This document shows, piece after piece, positions 1-7,001 of a stretch of 64,000 nt of DNA (the stretch's first letter is position 1; each line of letters starts with the position of its first letter). The DNA lies in NCBI RefSeq assembly GCF_014655955.1, contig NZ_BNBO01000002.1:62001-126000 (forward strand). Direction: 5' to 3'. The position numbers and the translations under genes are program-made. Source of the DNA: Kitasatospora indigofera. Lineage in GTDB: Bacteria; Actinomycetota; Actinomycetes; Streptomycetales; Streptomycetaceae. A model generated the notes under the pieces. That model was not told where the DNA came from. It was given only the letters and a program-made list of their open reading frames with translations, and ran no database searches.

Positions 1-371
1 CCCGCGACCAGCGCGCCGGCCGCCCGCAGCCGGCTCACCAGCTCCGCCTGCGGCCCGCCCAGCACCCCGGGCGGCAGGGCCGAGCCGGCGTGGGTGGCCA
101 GGCCGTCCACCCGGACGATGTCCTTGACGCCCACCGCCACGCCGTACAGCGCGGGCCGGTCCTCCGGCCGGGGGTACCGGGCGGCCAGCGCGCGGGCCTC
201 ACCGGACAGCCGGTGGTGCCGGCCCGGCTCCGGGACGAAGGCGTGCAGCAGCGGGTCGACCCGCTCGATCCGGGCGCAGAGCCGGTCGGCGTGCTCGGGG
301 AGCGGTGGCCGGCCGGCCCGCAGCGCGGCGGCCTCGCGGGCCAGCGGAAGCGGGGCGGCCGGGGGCTGCAC
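1..371 (-). CDS. amidase-signature family amidase (N-terminal part; runs off the window)
   Basis: The minus frame from a GTG at 371 stays open to the window edge and gives about 123 residues. It contains the block GVAVGVKDIVRVDG, where the Lys of GVKD is the first residue of the Ser-cisSer-Lys triad of amidase-signature hydrolases (GatA, fatty-acid amide hydrolase and others), followed by an aligned THAGSALPPGVLGG segment. The rest of the catalytic domain lies outside the window. The GTG was chosen because an AGAGGGA ribosome site lies about 7 bases upstream and the upstream residues do not look like the family. It begins 28 bases after the small Cys protein and is probably co-transcribed with it. 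The substrate cannot be told from this fragment; nearby allantoicase makes a nitrogen-scavenging role possible but unproven. Confidence 0.8.
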   Translation of the reverse strand, partial: MQPPAAPLPLAREAAALRAGRPPLPEHADRLCARIERVDPLLHAFVPEPGRHHRLSGEARALAARYPRPEDRPALYGVAVGVKDIVRVDGLATHAGSALPPGVLGGPQAELVSRLRAAGALVA

Positions 372-399
372 GGCGGCGCCGTCCCTCTGCGCCCGCCCG

Positions 400-630
400 C
401 TACTGGTGCTCGGCGGGCAGGTAGGGCGCCTCGCGCAGGAAGACCGCCCCGCAGGTGTGGCAGCACAGCTCGGCCGTGCTGCCCCAGTCCGTCGGCTCCT
501 TGGCGGCGGCCCCGGGGTCGATCTCACGACCGCACATCGCGGTCTGCTCGCCCTCCCGGACCATGTGCCAGATCTTCACCCCGGCGGAGGGGCCGCCGGA
601 CCCGTACTCGGCACGCATCTGATGCAACAT
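400..630 (-). CDS. small Cys-containing protein, 76 aa, function unknown
   Basis: A 76-residue protein with a Cys at about residue 33 (MCGREID) and a CCHTCG cluster at about 55-60. The Cys spacing suggests a small zinc-ribbon-like fold, though only four cysteines are present. Codon third positions are GC-rich and it sits directly upstream of the amidase on the same strand. The ATG is preceded by GATGGGGAC. A GACGAT hexamer 6 bases before the ATG could alternatively be the -10 of a leaderless message. I do not recognise a characterised family. The same-strand spacing suggests an operon with the amidase. Confidence 0.6.
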   Translation of the reverse strand: MLHQMRAEYGSGGPSAGVKIWHMVREGEQTAMCGREIDPGAAAKEPTDWGSTAELCCHTCGAVFLREAPYLPAEHQ

Positions 631-775
631 GTCCCCATCGTCCGGCGGCCGTTCGGGCCCGGCAACCCGGGCCGGACCCTCCCCGGCCGACCGGCCGGGC
701 CGGCCCTCCGACGGGCGGCGCCGGGACGCCGGACGCGGGCGGCGGGGCCGGGCGCGGGCGCCGCCGCCGGCGGGC

Positions 776-1936
776 TCAGTCGTCGAGCAGGCTGCCGTGC
801 AGGCGCAGCCGGGCGATCCCGCCGTCCGGGAAGACGTCCAGCCGGACGTGGGTGACCGGGCGGGCGGCGGGGAGCAGCAGGCGGTGGACGGCGTCCGGCT
901 GGAGCCGGGTGCGCGGCACCAGCTCGAACCAGTCGTCCGGGCCGCCGCGCTCGTCCCGGCCGTGCAGGGCGGCCCAGCCGGCCGCGTTGCCGACGTAGTA
1001 GCCGGTGTCGATCTCGACGGCCCGGATCACGCCGCGGCCGGCCAGCCGCAGCCGGACCCAGTCGTGGCCCTCGTCGCGGCGGCGGCGGTTCTCCCAGCCG
1101 TCGCCCATCGCCCGCGACCGGCCGGGCATGATCATGTTGGCGGGGGGCGAGAAGAACCGGTCGGAGGCGTCCTCGACGGCGCCGCCGTACTCCAGGGCCG
1201 CCAGGTCGAAGGTGCCCAGCGCGGCCAGCCAGGCCGGGTCGGGCCGGGCCTCGCCGTGCACCCGCAGCCGGGCGATGCCGCCGTCGGGGTACTGGCGGAG
1301 GCGCAGGTGGGTGACGCGCCGGCGGCTCGCCACGGCGAAGCCGTTGGCGGCGTGGCCGCGCACCGGCGAGCGGGGCACCAGCGGCTCCCAGTCGGCGGCC
1401 AGCAGCTCCTCGGGGCCGGGGGTGCCGGGCAGTTCGGTGGCCTCGACCGCGATCTGCCGCGGGTGGTTGCCGCGGAAGTGCGCGGTGTCGACGACCACGC
1501 CGTGCACGACCCCGGGCACGCCCAGCCTGATCAGCGCCCAGTCGTGGTCCTCGGCGGCGGGATGCGGGCGGGCGGTGCCGGCGCCGCGCCTGCGGCGGGT
1601 CTCCCAGCCGTCCATGATCTGGCCCTTGTTGCCGAAGGTGTGCGGGCGGAACTCGGCCGGCTCCGGCAGCAGGAGGTTCTCCCGCTCGGCGAAGAGTTCG
1701 TCGTTGGCCGCCAGCACGGCGCCGCCGAGCCGGCGGTCGGCCAGGTCGGTCAGCGCGGTGAAGGGGAACTCGCCGTGCCGGTAGTCGGCGTACGGGTTGC
1801 CTCCGGCGTACGGGAGGGCGTCGGTCGCGGTGCCGTCGTCGGCAGCGGCCGGGATCGTGGCGGCCGGGATGGTGGCGGCGGCGATCGCGGCGGCGTCACC
1901 GGTGGTGCTGTCGGGGTCGGTGGGGCTGACGGGCAT
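776..1936 (-). CDS. alc: allantoicase
   Basis: Allantoicase hydrolyses allantoate to ureidoglycolate and urea in purine (ureide) catabolism, in the cytoplasm. The 386-aa protein has the two internally related beta-sandwich repeats of the family, at about residues 55-200 and 220-383. Each has a matched MDGWETRRRR or MGDGWENRRRR block followed by HDW and a late FPDGGIARLRLHG-type strand. I take the ATG at 1936 because GAGAGGTG lies 6 bases upstream; a start 51 bases earlier is open but has no ribosome site. The N-terminus has a low-complexity tail with a TIPAA direct repeat. The LysR gene upstream on the same strand, 102 bases away, is a possible regulator. No allantoinase gene is visible here. 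Confidence 0.9.
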   Translation of the reverse strand: MPVSPTDPDSTTGDAAAIAAATIPAATIPAAADDGTATDALPYAGGNPYADYRHGEFPFTALTDLADRRLGGAVLAANDELFAERENLLLPEPAEFRPHTFGNKGQIMDGWETRRRRGAGTARPHPAAEDHDWALIRLGVPGVVHGVVVDTAHFRGNHPRQIAVEATELPGTPGPEELLAADWEPLVPRSPVRGHAANGFAVASRRRVTHLRLRQYPDGGIARLRVHGEARPDPAWLAALGTFDLAALEYGGAVEDASDRFFSPPANMIMPGRSRAMGDGWENRRRRDEGHDWVRLRLAGRGVIRAVEIDTGYYVGNAAGWAALHGRDERGGPDDWFELVPRTRLQPDAVHRLLLPAARPVTHVRLDVFPDGGIARLRLHGSLLDD

Positions 1937-2038
1937 GCGGGTCACCTCTCGGACGGAGCGGACGGTGCGGTCGGCCGGTCCCTCCACTCTGGAGCCGGGC
2001 GAACCATCAGGTCCATCGCAAAGATCTGACCGGAACGT

Positions 2039-2950
2039 TCAGCCGGGCTTCACGGTCCCGGCCACCGCCTCCAGCGCCGCCAGCACCCGCCGCAGCGGCG
2101 GGGCCTGCTCGGTACCGGTCCGGACGGCGGCGACCACCCGGCGGGCCGGCAGGTCGGCGGGCAGCGGGCGGATCACCGCGGCCCCGCCGCGCCCCGCCGA
2201 GGCCAGCCGCGGGACCAGCGCCACCCCGAGGCCGGCCGCCACCATGGCCAGGATCGCCGGCCAGTCGGACGCGGTGTGCGCCCGCTCCGGCACGAATCCG
2301 GCGTCCGCGCAGGCCCCGAGGGTGATCTCCCGCCAGGGCCCGGCCGCCCCGTAGATCCACGGCTCGGCCGCGAGGTCGGCCAGCCGCAGCCCGGTCGATC
2401 CGGCGAGCGGATGGCCCGGCGGCAGCGCCACGTCCAGCGGGTCGCTGAGCAGCGGGTACCGCACGAAACGCGGGTCACCGGCCGCGGGCGGACCGACCGC
2501 CAGCGAGAGCGCCAGGTCGACCTCCCCCGCCGCGAGCAGCCCGTACGCCTCGGCCGCCTCGGCCTCGACCACCCGGACGGACAGACCCGGGGCCCGCGTC
2601 CGCAGCCGGCCGACGGCCGGCACCAGCAGGCCGCCGATCGCGGTGGCGAAGGCGCCCACCCGCACCTCGCCCGCCTCGCCGTGCAGGTATCCGGCCAGTT
2701 CCGCCTCGGCCCGCTCCAGCTGCCCGAACACCCGCTCGGCGTGGCCCAGCACCAGCCGGGCCGCGCTCGTCAGCCGCACCCGCCGGCCGTACGGCTCCAG
2801 CATCGGCGCGCCCAGCTGCTTCGCCAGCGCCGACAGCTGCTGCGACACGGCCGAGGGCGACATCCGCAGCCGCTCGGCGGCGGCGGTGACCGTCCCGCAC
2901 TCGTCCAGCGCCTGCAGCACGCGCAGCTTCCTGAGGTCCCAGTCGGTCAT
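2039..2950 (-). CDS. LysR-family transcriptional regulator
   Basis: A 303-aa protein with an N-terminal winged helix-turn-helix. Residues about 19-40 carry GTVTAAAERLRMSPSAVSQQ, the LysR recognition-helix pattern. A LysR substrate-binding domain follows from about residue 88 to the C-terminus. The start is the ATG of MTDWDLRKL. TACCCT ends 6 bases before it, which fits a -10 box for a leaderless transcript, and no Shine-Dalgarno is present. It lies directly upstream of alc on the same strand, so control of ureide breakdown is a reasonable inference, although LysR regulators more often face their targets divergently. The effector is unknown. Confidence 0.88.
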   Translation of the reverse strand: MTDWDLRKLRVLQALDECGTVTAAAERLRMSPSAVSQQLSALAKQLGAPMLEPYGRRVRLTSAARLVLGHAERVFGQLERAEAELAGYLHGEAGEVRVGAFATAIGGLLVPAVGRLRTRAPGLSVRVVEAEAAEAYGLLAAGEVDLALSLAVGPPAAGDPRFVRYPLLSDPLDVALPPGHPLAGSTGLRLADLAAEPWIYGAAGPWREITLGACADAGFVPERAHTASDWPAILAMVAAGLGVALVPRLASAGRGGAAVIRPLPADLPARRVVAAVRTGTEQAPPLRRVLAALEAVAGTVKPG

Positions 2951-3020
2951 CGGCCCAGGGTAGGCGGGGCCCGGCGGCCCGCCCGGCGCCCGCAGCACCC
3001 GCCCTCAGCGCCTCAGCGCC

Positions 3021-3677
3021 TCAGGACGCCACCCGCAGCCGGGCGCCGTCCCGCCAGGTGAGGATCTTGTCGAAGCTGACGATCGCACCGCGCAGCGGGT
3101 GGTTGCGCAGCTGGACGTGATCGGTGAGGGCGTGGATGAGGAAGAGCCCGCGGCCGCTCTCCGCACAGAGGTCGGGGAGGGTGTCGGGGTCGACCGGGCG
3201 CAGCGCCGGGGCCGGGCGTCCGTCCGGGAGCCCCCCGGACGGCAGGACGTGGGTGTCGTACGGGGCCGGGGCGCCGGCCGGCCGCCGGCGGTGGGCGGTC
3301 AGTGCCGCGGCGGGCAGCGTGGCGCGGCCCCGGCGGGTGCGGCAGCGGACGGCGGGCCGGCCGGCGGCGCCGGCCGGGCGGCCCGGCGGCCGGGGCAGCG
3401 CGGCCGGCAGGGCGGTGGGAAGTCCGGGGCCCGAGTCGGTCACCTCGATCCGCAGGCGGTCACCGCTGATCGAGGCGGTGACCTGGAACTTCTCGTCGGG
3501 GCAGCCGGCCGCCGCGTGTTCGACGGCGTTGGCGCAGGCCTCGGTGAGGGCGACGCCGAGGTCGTAGGAGACCTGCGGGTCCACCCCGGCGCCGTCCATC
3601 GCGCCGAGCAGCAGGCGCCGGGCCAGCGGCACGCTGGCGGGGTCGCGCTTGAGGTGCAGAGTCCACCAGATGTCCAC
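3021..3677 (-). CDS. RsbW-like ATP-binding (HATPase_c) regulatory protein
   Basis: This is a cytoplasmic anti-sigma/serine-kinase-like ATPase of the large actinomycete HATPase_c family, 218 aa from the GTG at 3677 (AGGAGGGA about 8 bases upstream; protein opens VDIWWTLHLKRD). The N-box is EACANAVEHA (about residues 43-52), and the G1 box is VTDSGPGLP. The later box is SGRGLFLIHALTD near residue 175. Between the G1 and G2 boxes lies a low-complexity Pro/Arg/Ala-rich insertion of roughly 80 residues that occupies the ATP-lid position, much longer than usual in this family. Partner sigma or anti-sigma-antagonist genes are not next to it. Confidence 0.85.
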   Translation of the reverse strand: MDIWWTLHLKRDPASVPLARRLLLGAMDGAGVDPQVSYDLGVALTEACANAVEHAAAGCPDEKFQVTASISGDRLRIEVTDSGPGLPTALPAALPRPPGRPAGAAGRPAVRCRTRRGRATLPAAALTAHRRRPAGAPAPYDTHVLPSGGLPDGRPAPALRPVDPDTLPDLCAESGRGLFLIHALTDHVQLRNHPLRGAIVSFDKILTWRDGARLRVAS

Positions 3678-3983
3678 GGGAGGTCCCTCCTGGCTACGGC
3701 TCCACATAGTCCAGTTATCTCCGGGCGATCCGGCGGCGAACCGTCCGGACGGCACGCCATCACTCTTTCGGCGGATGGACGGGGGCCCGGGTGTATGCCG
3801 CGCGGCGCACGGAAGCGCCCGCGCGCCGGGCCGAACGGGCTATTCGTCAGCAAATCCCTCCGCGCCGACCGCCCTCCCGAGGGGTGGGATCCGGCCGCCG
3901 CCCCGGGGGTTTCCGGCCACCGGAAGGACGAATTCCCACCCTCCCCCCTGGCTCCGGGGGCTCGGTGAGATGATGTCCCGGCC
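3678..3983. other. intergenic region between divergent genes
   Basis: About 306 bases between the divergent RsbW-like gene and the copper operon. It must carry the promoters for both, and is a little less GC-rich around 3700-3790 and 3830-3860. I see no strong -35/-10 pair and no gene-like frame. GGTGAGATGATG lies just before the ATG at 3984 and could be its ribosome site. Confidence 0.4.
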
Positions 3984-4808
3984 ATGACTGACCACCCCGC
4001 CACCGCGCACCCGGGTGCCGCCGTACCGGATGCCCCGGTCCGGGCGGCCGCCTGGGATCTCCGGTTGGCGCGGGCGCTGCCGTTCGCCCTGGTCTGCACC
4101 CTGGCGGCGGCCGTCGGGCACGCCGCCTCCGGCAGCGGGGACGTCGCCCTGCCGGCCCTGGCGGGGGGTTTCGCGGCGGTGCTGGTGTTCGCGGCCCTGC
4201 TCGGCGGGCGGGAGCGCTCGCTGACCGGCATCGCGGCCGCCCTCGGGGCGGGTCAGCTCGGCCTGCACGTCCTCTTCCACAGCACCGCCGCCCACGCCAC
4301 CGCGATGCCCGGGATGACGCACGGCGGCACCGGCCCGATGACGGCGCCGCAGCTCGCCGTCCGGCTGCTCTGCAACGAGGCCCACCCGGGCACCCTCGCC
4401 GGCCTTCCCGGCGGCACCACCGCGGAGCAGGTGATCAGCGACGCCGGCCTCGACCCGGCGGCGTACGCGGCCGCGCCCTGGTGGCAGGACGGCCTGTTCG
4501 GCCTGACCCCGGGGATGTTCGCGGGCCACCTCGCCGCCGCCCTGGTGGCCGGCTGGTGGCTGCGGCGCGGCGAGGCGGCGCTCTGGCGGCTGCTGCGGAT
4601 CACCGCCGCCGCCGCGAAGGAGCTGGCGACCCCGCTGCGGACGGTGTTCGCACTGGTCACGGTGCTGCTGCGCGGGCTGCTCGGCACGCCCGGCGGCACG
4701 GTGCGCCGGACGGGCGCCGGTACGGGGAACCTGCGGCTGCCGGTGGCGGCCGCACTGCGGCACAGCGTGGTCAGGCGTGGTCCGCCGGCGGGGGCCTTCG
4801 CGCACTGA
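3984..4808 (+). CDS. multi-span membrane protein of the copper operon
   Basis: A 274-aa protein with about five hydrophobic segments (near residues 32-50, 55-75, 80-100, 175-195 and 215-230). A His/Met-rich stretch around residues 95-115 (FHSTAAHATAMPGMTHGG) has the composition of a metal-contacting loop. No characterised family is recognised. It is the first gene of the run YcnI - Sco - PCuAC - CopCD - DyP, so a role in copper handling at the membrane is inferred from neighbours and from the His/Met loop. It is followed by a 158-base gap with no strong terminator seen. Confidence 0.75.
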   Translation: MTDHPATAHPGAAVPDAPVRAAAWDLRLARALPFALVCTLAAAVGHAASGSGDVALPALAGGFAAVLVFAALLGGRERSLTGIAAALGAGQLGLHVLFHSTAAHATAMPGMTHGGTGPMTAPQLAVRLLCNEAHPGTLAGLPGGTTAEQVISDAGLDPAAYAAAPWWQDGLFGLTPGMFAGHLAAALVAGWWLRRGEAALWRLLRITAAAAKELATPLRTVFALVTVLLRGLLGTPGGTVRRTGAGTGNLRLPVAAALRHSVVRRGPPAGAFAH

Positions 4809-4966
4809 CGGGCCCGCCGCGACGACGGCCGCCCGGGTGCGCAGACGGAGCCGTGCCCATGGAGCGGTACGGCTGTCCGGCCAACCCCACGGCGCGGTCC
4901 GCCCGTGGTGCGGGAGCCCCCCGTGCCCGTTCGCGGCCCGCCTCCTCCGATCGGAGACCCACCGCC

Positions 4967-5713
4967 ATGCGTTCCACTCCTGCCCGCCGTACCGCCGGTA
5001 TCGCCCTCGCCACCGCCGCCGCCGTGGTGGCACTGGCCGGCCCGGCCTTCGCCCACGTCACCGTGCAGCCGGGCAACGCCCAGCAGGGCGGGTACACCGC
5101 CGTCGACTTCCGGGTGCCGAACGAGAGCGACACCGCGAGCACCGTCAAGCTGGAGGTGAGCCTCCCGATGGACCACCCGCTGGCCTCGGTCCGCACGTTG
5201 CCGCTGCCGGGCTGGACCGCCACGCTGGAGAAGTCCAAGCTCGACAAGCCGATCAAGGTGCACGGCACCGACGTCAACGAGGCCGTCTCGAAGATCACCT
5301 GGACCGCCGACGCCGGCACCAAGATCGCCGCCGGGCAGTTCCAGGAGTTCCGGGTCTCGCTCGGCCCGCTGCCGACCGACACCGACAGCCTGACCTTCAA
5401 GGCGCTGCAGAGCTACGACAACGGCGAGGTCGTCCGCTGGATCGACGAGGCCAAGGAGGGCCAGCCCGAGCCCGCCAAGCCCGCGCCCGTGCTGGCCCTC
5501 ACCAAGGCCGCCGCGGCCGCCGGCGCCTCCCCCGCCGCCGACGGGCACCACGCCGGGGCCACCGCCTCGCAGGACTCCGCCGCCGGGGCGAGCAGCTCCG
5601 ACAACGACTCCACCGCCCGGGTGCTCGGCGTGGTCGGCATCGTCGTCGGCGTGATCGGCGCCGGCGTCGGCTTCCTCGGCCTGCGCCGCAAGGGCGACAG
5701 CGCCGCCTCCTGA
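4967..5713 (+). CDS. YcnI-family (DUF1775) copper-associated exported protein
   Basis: A 248-aa exported, membrane-anchored protein. Residues 1-28 form a Sec signal peptide ending AGPAFA, and the mature chain starts with His (HVTVQPGNAQQGG). In the YcnI/DUF1775 family this His with a Trp and Glu forms the copper site. The domain spans about residues 29-160 with the PNES, PLPGWTA and ITWTAD blocks. A linker rich in Ala/Ser and His (ADGHHAG) leads to a C-terminal transmembrane helix (about 218-240) and a short basic tail. The true start is this ATG, behind CGGAGACC; longer in-frame extensions run into the upstream gene. It works with the Sco and PCuAC proteins next door as an extracytoplasmic copper carrier (inferred from family and context). 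Confidence 0.9.
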   Translation: MRSTPARRTAGIALATAAAVVALAGPAFAHVTVQPGNAQQGGYTAVDFRVPNESDTASTVKLEVSLPMDHPLASVRTLPLPGWTATLEKSKLDKPIKVHGTDVNEAVSKITWTADAGTKIAAGQFQEFRVSLGPLPTDTDSLTFKALQSYDNGEVVRWIDEAKEGQPEPAKPAPVLALTKAAAAAGASPAADGHHAGATASQDSAAGASSSDNDSTARVLGVVGIVVGVIGAGVGFLGLRRKGDSAAS

Positions 5714-5814
5714 CCCTCCCCCCGGCCACGGCCGGGAGGTCCCCGCGCCGGCCGGGCCGTACCCACCTCGTACGGCCCGGCCGGTGAGACCAGCGCGCAC
5801 GATCGGAACCAGCA

Positions 5815-6507
5815 ATGTCTCGTACCACCACGCGTCCCCGCGCCGCCCGCCACGGCGCTCCCCGGCTGCTCGGCGCGGCCGCCGTCGGCCTGGCCGCCGT
5901 CCTCGCCCTCACCGCCTGCGGCTCCGGCGGCCAGGCCCCGGCCGGCCCGGCGAAGGTCTCCAAGGAGGCCAAGGACACCCCGTACGAGGGGACGGTGCTC
6001 AGCAAGCACTTCGACAAGCCCGACCTGGTGCTCAACGACACCGACGGCCGGCCGTACGACCTGCGCAAGCAGACCGCGGGCCGCAGCACCCTGCTGTTCT
6101 TCGGCTACACCAGCTGCCCGGACGTCTGCCCCACCACCATGGGCGACATCGGCGTGGCCATGCAGAAGCTCTCCCCCGAGCAGCAGCAGAAGATCGACGT
6201 GGTGTTCGTCTCCACCGACCCCCAGCGGGACACCCCCCAGGTGCTGCGCACCTGGCTCGACTCGATGGGCAAGAACTTCACAGGCCTCACCGGGGACCTC
6301 GACAAGGTCAAGGCGGCCGCGAAGACCCTCGGCATCCTGGTCGAGGACCCGGTGGTCAACAAGGACGGCAGCGTCACCTCCACCCACGGCGCGCAGGTGC
6401 TGGCCTTCCTGCCCGACGACAAGGCGCACCTGCTCTACCTGAGCGCCACGTCGGTGCAGACCTACCAGCACGACCTGCCGCTGCTCGCCCAGGGGGTCCA
6501 GGCGTGA
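5815..6507 (+). CDS. sco: Sco/SenC-family copper chaperone lipoprotein
   Basis: Sco proteins have a thioredoxin fold and deliver Cu to the CuA centre of cytochrome oxidase and to other exported copper enzymes. This 230-aa protein has a lipoprotein signal with lipobox LTAC (Cys35). The Cu ligands are Cys101 and Cys105 in TSCPDVCP and His191 in STHGAQ. All three are intact, so it should bind copper. It overlaps the PCuAC gene by 4 bases (GTGA), indicating coupled translation. In S. lividans the equivalent gene neighbours ecuC and dtpA and is needed for development under low copper (known from the literature; orthology here is inferred from synteny). Confidence 0.95.
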   Translation: MSRTTTRPRAARHGAPRLLGAAAVGLAAVLALTACGSGGQAPAGPAKVSKEAKDTPYEGTVLSKHFDKPDLVLNDTDGRPYDLRKQTAGRSTLLFFGYTSCPDVCPTTMGDIGVAMQKLSPEQQQKIDVVFVSTDPQRDTPQVLRTWLDSMGKNFTGLTGDLDKVKAAAKTLGILVEDPVVNKDGSVTSTHGAQVLAFLPDDKAHLLYLSATSVQTYQHDLPLLAQGVQA

Positions 6508-6998
6508 GCAGCCGCTCCTTCCGGACCACCGCCATCACCGGCGCCGTGGTGGCGACCGTGCTCGGCGCGGGAACCATCCTGGTCGCCTGGGGGCCGGACC
6601 AGGGCGGAGCGGGCGGCGCCGCCCGGCTGAGCATCGCCGACCCGTACATCCCGCTGCCGGCCGGCGGCGCGATGGCGGCCGGCTACCTCACGGTGCGCAA
6701 CGCGGGCGGCGAGGACGAGCTGGTCAAGGTGAGCAGTCCCGGGGCATCCTCGGTCACCATGCACCGCTCGACGGAGACCTCGATGGAGAGCGCCGGACCG
6801 CTGGCCGTGCCGGCCGGCGGCGCCCTGGAGCTCGCCCGGGGCGGGACCCATCTGATGATCATGGGGTGGTCGAAGCAGCCCGCCCTCGGTGACGTGCTCG
6901 AACTCGACCTGACCTTCGCCAGGTCCGGCACCATCGCCGTGCGGGTGCCGGTCAAGCCGCTCACCTACCGGCCCGGCCAGCAGGACTCAGGAAACTAG
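6504..6998 (+). CDS. ecuC: PCu(A)C copper chaperone (ECuC-like)
   Basis: An extracytoplasmic Cu(I) carrier, 164 aa from the GTG at 6504 that overlaps the sco stop. The N-terminus has a hydrophobic anchor (about residues 9-30). The Met/His copper site of the family is present as M86-H87, Met94, His116 and Met118, with exactly 21 residues between Met94 and His116, and TGTH-type context GGTHLMIMG. The protein is expected to pass Cu(I) to Sco or to the secreted DyP/radical copper enzymes. Synteny with the sco gene and with the CopCD and DyP genes matches the S. lividans ECuC locus. Confidence 0.93.
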   Translation: MSSRSFRTTAITGAVVATVLGAGTILVAWGPDQGGAGGAARLSIADPYIPLPAGGAMAAGYLTVRNAGGEDELVKVSSPGASSVTMHRSTETSMESAGPLAVPAGGALELARGGTHLMIMGWSKQPALGDVLELDLTFARSGTIAVRVPVKPLTYRPGQQDSGN

Positions 6999-7001
6999 GG
7001 G

